Assembly: GCA_032433765.1 (NCBI GenBank)
Contig: JAVIAB010000073.1
Coordinates: forward strand, 55,031,787-55,095,786
Source: Megaustenia siamemsis
Lineage: Eukaryota; Mollusca; Gastropoda; Stylommatophora; Ariophantidae
Length of the DNA stretch: 64,000 bases
Reading direction: 5' to 3'
The notes under the pieces are model-generated. The model did no database searches. It saw nothing but the letters and a program-made list of their open reading frames with translations, and was not told the DNA's origin. This document shows, piece after piece, positions 1 to 13,000 of the stretch. Position numbers and translations under genes: made by a program. Position 1 is the first letter of the stretch. Every line of letters begins with the position of its first letter.

Positions 1-464
1 AAGACTCTTCAGGCACGGTTCATTAAATCTGTACATTTTGCAAGCTGCCTCAGCTAATAGTGAAGGGCAGCTACAGTTTAAAAAAAGAAAGAAAAGAAAA
101 TCGCTATTATTTGTGATTGAAAGACATAGCAGTACATAGAGCTGTAAATGTAAGTACAATTAAAGTCTAAGTCAGAACAGCTTGAGAATCATGAATGATG
201 CAAGACACTTCAAAATTAAAAGCAATAGATTCATTTGCATATCAAATTAAAAATGAATATTTCACTTCATCATTCTTAACTCTTTCTGTACGTTTCGACG
301 CACTATGCGTCATGCCAATTTTGATCACGTACGTTCAGCCGCAGAGTGCGTCACTCTCAATTTGATTAATGTAAACCATCATCAAACCTATTATTTTTGC
401 ACGTCTTGTATCATCTTGGTATTGGTGAAATCTAATGCATTGTTTAATTATCTAAAAATTCATA
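1..464. other. No feature seen
   Basis: AT-rich intergenic or intronic DNA. A short near-palindromic pair of gacgcac/gtgcgtc motifs near 297-350 is the only pattern. No start-codon exon recognised. Confidence 0.5.
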
Positions 465-475
465 TATAATATGTT

Positions 476-770
476 CATCATCATTGAGTGTTGTCTCCGC
501 ATCGAAGGTTGGCTACCATGGAATGTCATTCCACTCTGTCTCCTGCTTTGATGGTGCAGATTATCATAGGTTGACTTGTCCATCTTTGATGTTACTTGTC
601 CATGTTAGTCTTGGTCTGCCTCTGCCTCTTTTACCTTGTATTTTCCCCTCCAATATTACTTTTAGCAGGCTGTTGTGTCTTTTAACATGCCCCAAAAATT
701 TCATTTGTCTTGTTCTTATTGTGTTTAGTAGTTCTCTTTTCATTTTTAGTTGTTTTAAAACTTCATGATT
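476..770 (-). mobile_element. RTE-A 3'-end copy with 11 bp TSD
   Basis: Reverse complement matches the C-terminal tail and 3' end of the RTE-A copy at 3951-6303 (FLGHVKRHN..., GRGRPRLTW), ending in (ATG)n. Flanked by tataatatgtt at 465-475 and 771-781. 295 bp, 5'-truncated. Confidence 0.9.
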
Positions 771-1015
771 TATAATATGTTATATGTTAGTTAAATATAA
801 ATATGTACATTGGTTATTAAAATCATAAAACATTTGTCTGAAAATCTCCTGTTGCATTGATAAAAAGCTTCCGTGCTGGTTATGGTTGAGTGAAGCAAGT
901 TTTATTACAAATTAGAAATAAAAAATGTGTATTGACTAACCACCATTAGTTAGTTACATTTTTATTTGAGAAATATTTCAGATTAACCATTTGCTTGCAT
1001 CTTTTTTTTTTCCAG

Positions 1016-1062
1016 AGAAACCAGTGAGATTTGCTTTCACATCAATGGGAAGGAACATAAAG
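1016..1062 (+). CDS. AOX-like exon 1 of those visible (residues 1-15)
   Basis: Pyrimidine tract and acceptor ccag before 1016, donor gtaata at 1063. Reads [15 protein letters not shown], the N-terminal beta strands of the first 2Fe-2S domain. It starts with one spare base, so an upstream exon with the start codon is required; I could not find it in 1-1015. Confidence 0.85.
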
Positions 1063-4000
1063 GTAATATGGAATAGTTTATTTTAGTTCAGTTTAATTGA
1101 CAGCTCATATTCACCGACATCGAACAAGTTCATAAATGCTCAGATCTCTTCCGAATCTCTCAACGTTTAGCGACTAACGACACCTGTAATGTGTTAGTTG
1201 ACAAGACTTGTCTCGATACCTGCAAAATGCTTCTGTCCTACCTCTTCCACTTTGACATGATATTCATGCAGTCTGTTCATGGTTGCAGGATCTTGGTAAT
1301 TTTTTTAGTTGATTTTTTTTTTTCGTGCAGCATCCCTAAGGACATTCAGAACGTCACTGTAATACCAATTATTTTTGTGCTGGTCAACAAGAGAATGCTA
1401 GGGTGGAGTTGAACTATGACTATTTTATTATCAATTTCAGTTAACTAATTACTAAGCTAAACATGTTAATTATAAAGTTGGTGCTTTTTTATATATTTAT
1501 TTCAGACTGTAATGAAAGGTGTCATTACACCCCCCCCCCCCCCCCCCCCTCCGATACACCCCATTACTATTGATCTGTAAAGCAGGATCATAGTATAATA
1601 TGCTCGCTGAAACACCATCATTGTATTGATTCTTTTAACATTTCACATTGTTCATCTACGTAACACATATATTTTCTTCAGATTTGTAGTACTACAAGAA
1701 TACTGCCAATATTTAGTTATAAAGAATTTTGAGGTTTACAAGAGTTTGGAATGTAACATGAATATTTTATGCAAAATTAATTAAAAGTACTATAGGGATT
1801 TTGTGAAAACTAGGAATTTAAATAAAGCAGCAACCTGGAAATCAGCATATCATGAGTAAAATAAAACAGTTGATAGGATGGATGAGAGTTGTGTTTAACC
1901 AATAAACTAAAATGCTAATGGAATGTTATTTGCCTTATATATGAAGAGTGGTGGTATAAGTTGGGGGAGGTAGACAAATCTTTTTGACTCTACCATGATT
2001 TGAACCCACATTCATCTTGTTTGAAGCACAACAAATTATCAATTCATCAACCTGCTCTCCATTCATGATAATGATCAGAAATAAAATTATTTTCAGTGTC
2101 CCAGAAGTTCTCAGCCACAACCTCCCTGAATGACTACCTTCGAGAAGTTGCAGGGTTGAAGGGCACCAAGGTTATGTGTCGTGAGGCAGGGTGTGGATGC
2201 TGCTCTGTTACTGTGAGCTGTGTACCTCCTGACTCTGATAAACTAGACACATTCAGCATTCAGTCAGTAAGTAATGACACACCTTAAAGTAGTTTGTTTC
2301 CCTGCAGTTATTATTGCTAAATCTACCTACAAGTCACAAATGAGAAATAAAAGTTACCATATGGAATGAATTTTCTTGCTCTAAAAAAAATTATTCCTTT
2401 ATGTTAGAGTTTGCAGTTTGAAGCAACCTCTCTATACATTGTGCCTTTTGATTCTATACATCAGATTTCATTGCTGCGTGCTTTAAAATGGGATTAGTTT
2501 CTCTCTTGGTTTCTCAAACTAGCACCTAGAGGTAGGGTAGGGTCTTAGTCCATTCTGTTTTGCTGACTGTGATGCCAACATTCAGCAGTTAGTTGATGAT
2601 TATTAACAGTCACTTTACAGTATCTGGTTCTTAAGTGCCAGCTCTATTTCCTAACCTGGGTACTATTATATTGCTTCCAGAACAAACAAAAATTAAATCA
2701 TTGTCTCCCTTGTCTACTTATTACAAACATCATCCAGTAACAGAATTTGTGAACATGATTGACAAAATCAGTCATCAATGACTTTTTTATGTGGTCGTCA
2801 GGTGTAATTTTAGCCTATATGGTCGATGCCCTCTTCATGTTATTTACTGACTTCCCTGTGTTACAAAGATTTCTTAGATGTTATGCCAATGATTGAGATT
2901 TCCCCAATCATGCGAAAAAGGGAGGAGGAACAAATTTCTTGAGAATTGGTTGATTAGAAAAAAAAAATGTGCATGTTTTCAATACCCCATAATACTTTTT
3001 ACTATGTAAATGAAAAAAAATAATCCAACATCAAAGAAAAGAAATCAAACACTCAGAGGTTACCAGAAGTGATAATTAGGAAGGTGTATTGAAAGGGGGT
3101 TACCAGAGGGTCTGAGTTCGATCCCCAACAGTGGTGGTTTTTTTTTTGACTGACAAGGTTCCGGGGTTCACCCAGCCTCTAAAAATGAATACCAGTGATT
3201 TTTCTTGGAAGTAAAGGTGGCCTGGCGTGATACCGACCACATTACCCAAAAATGTGCCGTGGTTATAGAAAAATATGGTCACAAACACCATATTCCCCAT
3301 GTGCCTAGCAAGGCATGAAGGGAGCCTTTACTTTACTCTTGAAAGGGAGTGGGGAAATGTTTGCCTGTGGGAAACTGTCAAATTAAAAAAAATATGCATC
3401 TTGAAGCGATAATTTTTACTATGGAATCATAATCTAGATTATGATTCCATAGTATTAATTAGGATTAATATTTATGTTCATTGAATAGCGTCTTCTTCAT
3501 TTTCATTGTTCACCGTTCAAGTTAAATGGTTAAATTATGTCAAAGTTACAGCAAGCTGTAATATTTGTGACATTCTTTGGCTTGGTACATCCACTGACAA
3601 CATTTTTAGAACTATGTTTACCTTTTATCTTTAATCCCAGCTCACACAAATAGGTTGAGGAGGCTATTTCCAGTCCCACTATGAGGTAGTGAAGTAGAGA
3701 CTTTATCATCTGTAGTCTCTTTTACCTTTTGATAACCAAGTAAGCTGTAGGTTACTTTCTACTATCAGTTCAGTTTAGTTGTGTCAGAAGTGTACATTTT
3801 TGCTTGCTGCTTTCATGACAAAATGTTTTTTTTATGTAATTGGACATTTTTCAAGTGTAAACATTTGGAGTCATAGAGTTAAGGAAAGTAATAATCTCTA
3901 GGAGGTAAAATGATTGCTTACAAATGTTGTAGCATAGTAGTGTGATGTTAGTGTGATAATATGCAACACCTTCTTAGAGCAAGAGAAAAGGAAATTATAC

Positions 4001-7000
4001 ACATGGAAAAGCGCTGGAGACAAGAAGAGAAATCAAATAGATTACATAATGATAAAAGACAGATTCAGGAACAGCGTCAAGAAAGCCAAAACCTACCCAG
4101 GAGCAGACATTAATTCAGACCACAATCCTGTAATGATAAAAATGAAAATCAAATTAAAGAGAAACAAACAAAAAACTAATTCAGCAACACCAATAGATAT
4201 AACAGCGTTAAACCAGAAAGATGTAAAAGAAACTTATACTGTACAAGTAAGGAACACATATCAGAAGCTACTAGAAGAGGGGATTGAGCAGTACAGAAGA
4301 GAAAATCATGAGGAAAAAGTCACAACAAAATGGCAATGCATAAAAAACAACATGCAAGAATCCTGCAACACCTTGCCCAAAAAGGAAAGTAACAAAAATG
4401 GATAACTGACAAAATCTTAGAAAAAGTGGAAGAAAGAAGACAAACGAAAAACACTGCCAGATACAAGGATATAGACAATGAAATACGGAGAATGTGCAAA
4501 AAGGCAAAAGAAGACTGGCTCAACCAAAGATGTCTAGAAGTCGAAACTATCGAAAGTAAACAAAACTTAAGAGAGAGATTCACACAGAAATAAAGAGAAT
4601 GACGAATAAAGACAAAAAAGCTGCAGGAAATGGATGTATTACAAACAAAGAGGGAAGAATGCTAACAGACAACAAAGATATAATAGATAAATGGCAAGAA
4701 TATATAATAGAATTATTTCATGATGAAAGGGACAAAAAGCCAGACATAAAATGTACATACAACTATAAAATCCTGAAATCTGAAGTAGAAAAAGCTATAA
4801 AAACAATGAAAAAGGGAAAAGCAGCAGGGCCTGACAATGTACAGATAGAGATGATACAGGCTCTAGAAGAATTTGGCGTCAAAATGATCACAGACATATG
4901 CAATGACATATACCATACAGGATACATACCAAACGATCTAAAAACATCAACTTTCATTGCATTGCCTAAAAAGAATGGTGCAGTTGAATGCAGTGACTTC
5001 AGAACAATAAGCCTAATGAGCCAGGTAACAAAAATTTTACTAAAAGTTATACAGGGAAGGATTCAGAATAAAATCAATACTGAATTAGATGAGCAACAAT
5101 TTGGATTCAGGAAAAACAGTGGGACAAAAAAAGCTATATTCAGCATGAGAACATTGATTGAAAAGTACACAGAAGTAAACAAACCAATATATGCCTGCTT
5201 TATAGACTACACCAAAGCTTTCGATAGAATACACCATAACCAACTTATAAACTGCCTAAAGGATATAAATCTAGATGACGCAGACATACGACTAATATGT
5301 AATTTGTACTGGGAGCAAACAGCAATTATAAGATATAACAAGGAGAACTCTACACCCATGGACATAAAAAGAGGAGTAAGACAAGGATGCATCCTATCAC
5401 CAAGCTTGTTCAATCTATACACTGAGCAAATCTTTAAAAACATCTCAGAGATACCAGGCCTAAACATTAATGGAAAGATAATCAATAACCTGAGATATGC
5501 TGATGATACTGTTCTACTAGCAGAAAATCCTAAAGACCTACAACAATTGCTTAATGTGTTAAACATAACAAGCAAAACATATGGACTAGAAATGAATATC
5601 AAAAAGACTAAAACTATGATCATAAACAAAGAAAATTCTCAAGACCTACAATTAAATATCACAGTTGAGGGAATACATCTGGAGACAGTCCAGAGCTACA
5701 ACTACCTGGGACATACTATAACCAATGATGGAAAATGCAAAACTGAAATAAACAAAAGAATAGGTATGGGAAAAAGTAATTTTAATGCCATGAAAAATAT
5801 ACTAACAACAAAACAAATATCAGCAGGCCTGAAACTAAGAATGGCAAAATGTTACATCTTCTCAATATTCCTGTATGGTACAGAAACATGGACATTAGAC
5901 AAGAAAACAGAACAGAAAATTGAAGCCTTTGAAATGTGGATTTATAGAAGAATAGGTAGAATTGGATGGAAACACAAAAGATAAGAAATGATAAAGTTTT
6001 AAAACAACTGAAAATAAAAAGAGAACTGAAAATAAAAAGAGAACTACTAAATACAATTAAGACAAGACAAATGAAATTTTTGGGGCATGTTAAAAGACAC
6101 AACAGCCTACTAAAAGTAATATTGGAAGGAAAAATACAAGGTAAAAGAGGCAGAGGCAGACCAAGACTAACATGGACGAGTAACATCAAAAGATGGACAA
6201 GTCAATCTATGACAGCCTGCACCATGAAAGCAAGAGACAGAGTGGAATGGCGATCCATGGTAGCCAACCTTCTCTGCGGAGAAGGCACATGTTGATGATG
6301 ATGAGTGTGATGTTAAATCACCTCACATCCACAAAAAAACTACATACATAATAACAAAATTATTTTACCTGATCACAATTTTAAAAAAAAACAACTTAAT
6401 TTCTGCACACATTTGTCTATAATTAGTGCATCACTCCTCTGTTTGCTGTGGATGGATGGCAGATCAACACCATAGAAGGCATTGGCAATCAGAAGAAAGG
6501 ATTTCATCCCATCCAGGATAGAATTGCCAGCTTCAATGGCACACAATGTGGCTTCTGTACGCCTGGCATGGTCATGAACATGTATGGGTAAGTTCAATTT
6601 ATCATTTCATTACAGAAAATATAAATATGGTGTAATTTACAAGAAAATTTTTTAAAAAATTCACTAATTGAGTTAATAGATGGTCTGAGTTAATCTAACA
6701 ATCTTTTTGTTTGGTATAACTAATTGTGTATGCCTAAAAGATAAGTGCTGACCAGGATCATCCATTTTGTGAGAATCTGATAACTGTCTAACATTAATCC
6801 TAGGCAGAATGGGTACCTGTGCCTCCAGGATTCAGTGTAACACTAGACCGAGGATGCAGGAAATAGAATCTGATTGCGGTTAATGTCCTCATCTATGAAA
6901 ATTCCAGTTGCACTGACACTTTGATTTACATAGATGGCTCTGTAGTGCATCATCGAGAGATTGGGTATTTATGCACATTTCAGTGGCAGAACAAATTCTA

Positions 7001-10000
7001 AATATAGTAGCTCCAACACAGTGACAACCATTAGTATGACATTGGAGAACATTGCCATGGTGAAAACTTTATCTGGTTAGAGTCACAATATTACACATGT
7101 CTGTGTGATGAGTGACTCAATGAGCTTGACAGATGCAGGAGATTTTATTATTTCAAGTCTGTCACTGCTGCTTCAACTTCTTTGCAAATGTGGGATAGTC
7201 TTCTTCTCCCTCTGACTTATGGCACTGTGGTATTGTTGGATCTCCATTGCTTTCAGTGTTATGCAAAATGGATGTGCATTATGCATTACTTATATTGAAT
7301 GAAGGTGTAATGATCTCAAAAGAATCCCTGTAAGGAAGGTTGATTTCTGATAACAAAATCAAAGACCTTCTTACCTTTATTGCAAAAATGTCTACAAATG
7401 TGACCTGAGGATGCTAAACATAACACAAGTCATGGAATTATTCATTAAGAATTAGTGATACAAGACTGAAATACTGCTGACTCAAATCAGAGCATGCAGA
7501 AAAGAAACAGCAATGACCTCTGACAAATTTCCAAAGTTCCGACAGCTCCATACACAGATTATGGCTGGAGTCAATACAGTGGTCAAAGATCTGCAGCGTT
7601 AACTTCTAGTTTGTCCTGAGTCAAGCTGGTGTTGAAGCCAGTGAAAGAGCAGATAAGTTAACTGTTTTGACGATCATATCAATTGAACAGCCAATGGATG
7701 GGGCAGGTATAATTAACAGCCTCAGAGACTTGGGTAGAATGAAGGACTTTTAACAAAAAATGTGAAACTATGTGACCATCTAGACTGCAAGAATGGGGGT
7801 GAAAATTGACATTGCCAGAATAGAAAGATATTCTGAACAAGTGATAAGAATTGTTAACCAGCTCCAAAGTGGCAGAATTAGTCACTGCATACTGATGAAT
7901 ATCTTGAGGAGAAGGTCAAAGCAACTATGGCTGTGTCCTGAGTGCAGTCCTGATAATCATAACATAACACAGCATAACATAAAATATGTTTTTGTGTTAA
8001 TAGACATCTTGCCAGAAGTATGAACCAAAGATACAATATTTCATATTTCATGGTATGACATGAGATAATATACTTCATTTGTCATATGAACCAGAAATAA
8101 AATACTTTATTTGTCATGATGTTAACCAGAGATAATAAACTTTATTTGTCATGATGTGAACAAGAGATAATATAATTCATTTATCATGATGTGAACCAGA
8201 GATAATAAACTTTATTTGTCATGGTGTGAATCAGAGATAATATACTTTATTTGTCATGGGATAAACCAGAGATAATATACTTGACATATCAATGTGCGAA
8301 CCAGAGACAATATGCTTCATGTGTCAGGGTGTGAACTAACAAAATTCTTAATTGTATATTTTCAGCCTTCTTCACCAGAAGCCTAACATTACAGCCCAGG
8401 AAATTGAAGACAACTTTGATGGAAATATTTGTCGCTGCACAGGTTACAGGTCAATCTTGGATGCAATGAAGTCCTTTGCTGTAGATACAAATATTCCTGG
8501 AGCAAAGACTATTGACATTGAGGTCTAGAATCATTGTGGAAAATAATAATTTGATTCACTCTAATTCTCCAACACTATCATTAATTGTCACAATATCACA
8601 TCACCAAAAACAGAAATACATTTGTTATGTGTAAATTATAACAATTATTAGTTTTAAGATATATTTGAAAATGGTATTTTCCTAACTTAACCTTAGATTA
8701 CGACACCTACCCAGTAAGTCATGATGTCTTTATAACACCTTCGTAAAAATTACGAACATTAAATGTAACATTTGGAGTTTTAAAAAATAGTATTTTCTTT
8801 GAACTTTTTCTAAACAGAGAAAGTTTACACTAGGAGAGATACAGGAATCAGATGCAGTAATCATTTCCTGGCTTAGATATATGGCCTGAAATTAGACCTT
8901 TTGTGCCATGGCTACCAGTGGTGTTATGTTGTCTGTTAATCCAACCGTATGTTCAGCTTCCTCTTAGTATTGTTCATTGGCTATCCTGTGTTACAAAGGT
9001 TTGTTTGATGTCTTGCTGACAGCCTGGGAAATTTCCCCTGTCACAAGGGGAAAAAAAATAATTTCTTGAAAATTGGTGAAATTTATTTTTAAAAAAAACA
9101 GCAGCATTTTTATGACACTTTAGTAATTTTTATGAAGTGCATGCAGTGTTTGAAAAAAAAATCCAACACGCAGTTATCACTGGAAGCAATAATTAGAAAG
9201 ATATAAGGAGGGGGGAAATGTTTGCCCCATTGCAAACTGTTAAATTCCTAGAAATTGTATTTTGAGTTAACAAATGTTATGAATGTGTTGTAATATAGGG
9301 TTAAGAACAATAACTACATTACAAAATTTCATTCATATATTGCAGAAAGTCTTAAAACAATTAAAAATGAAAAGAGAACTACTAAACACAATTAGAACAA
9401 GACAAAGACAATTTTTGGGTCATGTTAAAAGACACAACAGCCTGCTAAAAGTAATCTTGGAGGGGAAAATACAAGGTAAAAGAGGCAGAGGCAGACCAAG
9501 ACTAACATGGACGAGTAACATCAAAAGATGGACAAATCAACCTATGACAACCTGCATCATCAAAGTAAGAGACAGAACAGAATGGCGCTCCATGGTAGCC
9601 AACCTTCATTGCAGAGATGGCACCTGATGATATTGCAGAGGCTAATACAAATTTTTTCGTTTATTTTTCTACCTATCTATCTATCTTTTGTCCTTTTGAG
9701 CTGAAGACGACTATAGGGGAAGAAATTGCAAGTCCGTAGATGTCCAACGATCTTTGTTATCAAGCATCAGACCTTGCATTGGACACCATTATATCTTGGC
9801 AAGCCTCTCAATCTCCACAAAGGAGTTGATGCCTGCTGTTGTTGCTTCTTGGCTCTGTGTTTTTCTTAGTGTTTCTCTAGGTTGGCCTCTTTTCTTTTAC
9901 CATTTGTTTTTGCTCATGCCTTATTCCTTTAATAATTATTGTCTGTTCTAGCCTTTATTTAAAAATTCTTTATAACAGTTTTAATGTCTCATCTTGGCGT

Positions 10001-13000
10001 ATTGACTTAAGGGAATTTATTGTAGACATATTTCTTAGTTTCAGCATCTGCATTGTTTGTTTCGTAATATTCCTGAATAATAGTGAATTATTTTTGTTAC
10101 CTACCTTTGCTTGAAACATAATTAAGAAGAAACCCTGACAGTACTACAGAATTTGAGCTCGGTGTTAAGATCTTTCCGTGTGTTACAGGCAAGAATTTGG
10201 AGCGCTAATGGACACTGGCTGAGTGCAGTCCTATTCTACTTTTGTCTTACTACTTCAGGGCAGAGTGAACTTTATTCCCTTATAATAGTTTTCTTTCGCT
10301 GCTAGTTGCATCATTAAGACATTAAGATATTCTGCTCTTGATCTTATTTATTTCCTGAATAAATATTATTTCCTGTCATTTATATTTATTACTGCATCAT
10401 ATCTCTGAAAGCCTAAGTGCAATGCTTCATTTATGCTATCATACATTATTTTCTTCCAGTTTCTCTTTACACCTTAAGTGTCTGTTCTTATATTTTGCTA
10501 TCACCCATCGAATATCTACAGGCTGGTTTTATCTTATTTGATTTCAATACAGTTATAATGAATATAAGCCTCATTAGTGACAATCTTCTATATTTGAAAA
10601 GTTTTTCAGCTGCAGTTTCCTTTTCAACTTACAAAAACCAGGGAACCCTACTGATAGTGTAATCACCAAGATGTGAACAGAAGAAGAAGGAATTAAGGTT
10701 GTCAGCTATAACACTGTCCTGTATAATGATACAAGGGTTTTAAAAACTCCTGCAATCTCTAAAAGGTCAGCGAGGTATGGTTATCCCATACCAAAGTAGG
10801 AGTAAGACATCTGCTTCCCTTTGCTAGTCTTCAGGACACCCTTGGGCAAGGTGGAACTCCCATTTAACACCCCCCCCCCCCCCCCCAATCAAGGTTACAT
10901 GAAGCCATTGGAGCAGGTGATGGATGGTGCTGTGGCAGCAGAGGACAAGTAGTGTCGGTTATGGTCCCCACTCTGTGATGGCCGGCAGAGGACCTCATTT
11001 GTAGAGACAATGGCTGCGATCTCCAACAAGTACAGCTACTGCCAATAAGGAAAGGTTTGGCAAACTATCTTCCTATATTGCCTAGTAAAATTAAGTCAAA
11101 ATAAAATACAATTTGATATCTACAGCTAACAACATTAATGGGGACTCCACAGCTCCCGTGTCTGGTAGAGTACATCATGTGCTACAGGTGACACCCAATC
11201 ATCATCAAGATACTATATGCAAGATTAAAAATAAAGAGACACTAGCAATAGGAACTTGGAACATTATATCAGCATTCCAAGTTGGCAAGCTAGAAAACAT
11301 CAGCCAAATAATGAAGAGAATGAAAATGAACGTCTTTTGACTATGTGAAATGAGATGGAAAGGAGCAGGATTATTATAATGTGACAGTAGAAATGTAATT
11401 CACTCTGGAGCAACCACACATGAAAGAGAAGTAGGCATCATGTTAGATAGAGAAAGAAGCTAAACAGTGGAAGGAATTTAGTCAGTATCAGATAGAATTC
11501 TGCTAGTAAAATTGAGAGGTTGACCAATGGATATCAACGTAATTCAAACTTATGCACCAACAACTAACAGCGACGAAAAAAACATTGACACCTTTTACAA
11601 TGAGCTAGAGATGACCATGGAACAGTGTAAATCCCAGAAATAACTATTATTATATTACAGGATTTCAATGAAAAGGAGAATAAAACTGCAGAAGACACAG
11701 AAATCCTCAAGAAATATGAAATTAGAACTAGATATGCTTAGAATAGATACACAGATGAGTGATATGTACAGTACGATAATACAAAATAGATATAATGCTA
11801 TTGAGAAAATACAGAACATTGAGTAGCTGTGGGAAATCCTCAAACAATCGATTCAACAAACATCAAACAAAGTAATACCAGTGACTAAAAGAATGAACAA
11901 AGAGAAATTGATGACAGAAGAAATACTAGAACTAATGGACAAAAGACAAAAACATTAGGAAGAAGAATGGGTATACAAAATATTGCACAGAGAGATCCAA
12001 AACAAATGCAGAGAAGCAAAGGAAGGATGGTTAAAGCAGAAATGTGAAGAAATGGAAAAACAATAAAAGAAAGACACAACATTTATGTACAATCAATTAA
12101 ATGAATTAACAGAAAGAAAAAAAGTCAAAGTTTCAGGATGTGTGAAAGCAAAGGAAGGAAATATAATAATGGGACAGGAAAAGATAATGGAAAGATGGAC
12201 AGAATATATCAGTCAACTCTATGACGAAGATAGACCAGAGCTAAACAATTTAAATAAAAACACAGGACCACCAATAATAATGCAGAGTGAGGTTGAGGAA
12301 GCAATTCAACACATAAAAAGAGATAAAGCTCCAGGTCTTGGCAATATAACAATCAAAGAGATTAATGCATTAGTAGAACTGGGAGTACAAGCCATAGCAA
12401 AACTACTCAATGACATTTATAACACTGGACACATACTCGAAGATCGACTAAAATCTATCGTTGTAGCCATACCGAGGAAGTCAGGCACCACTGATTGCAA
12501 ATACAATCGCGTTATGTCTCATGAGGCATGACCAAAATATTACTAAAAATCATCACGAGACATGTAAGAAACAAAATAAAACCAGAAATAAGTGAGGAAC
12601 AATGTGGATTTGTGGAAGGAAACTGGACAAACAATGCAATATACATCTTGAGAACATTGATAGAAAGAGTTATAAAGGTAAAGAACGTGAGAGTGTGGTT
12701 GAGTTTTAAGCTAAAAATTGTCTGTAAATCATGAAATGATTACTGCATCCAATCCCTGTGTCTTATCTTGGATAAACACACTGCTGGATAGCAAGCAAAA
12801 GATCAAAGAAAGTTTGATATTAAAAACTCAAATGTTACATTTAAGTGGTAGTAATTTTTGAGACACTATCCTGAAAGCACAAGTCACAGGTATGCATCAT
12901 AATCTATGGTTATAATTGGTATGTTTCAGGACCTGAATAAAAATATTTGTCCTCAAACTGGAGAATTTTGTGTCAGTGATCCACATTGTACAGGTGATCA

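Larger units (their letters stand above)
3951..6303 (+). mobile_element. RTE-A, 5'-truncated RTE-like LINE with 12 bp TSD
   Basis: Carries the end of an AP endonuclease, a reverse transcriptase and a basic C-terminal tail, and ends in a (GATGAT)n tail. Flanked by the perfect duplication agtgtgatgtta at 3939-3950 and 6304-6315, so it inserted by target-primed reverse transcription into intron 2. At 2,353 bp it lacks the 5' part. At least three frameshifts (near 4400, 4590 and 5980) make it dead. Confidence 0.95.

Noticed and set aside
8020..8338. CRISPR-like array
   Set aside because: Direct repeats without unique spacers of constant length; eukaryotic context; it is a minisatellite.
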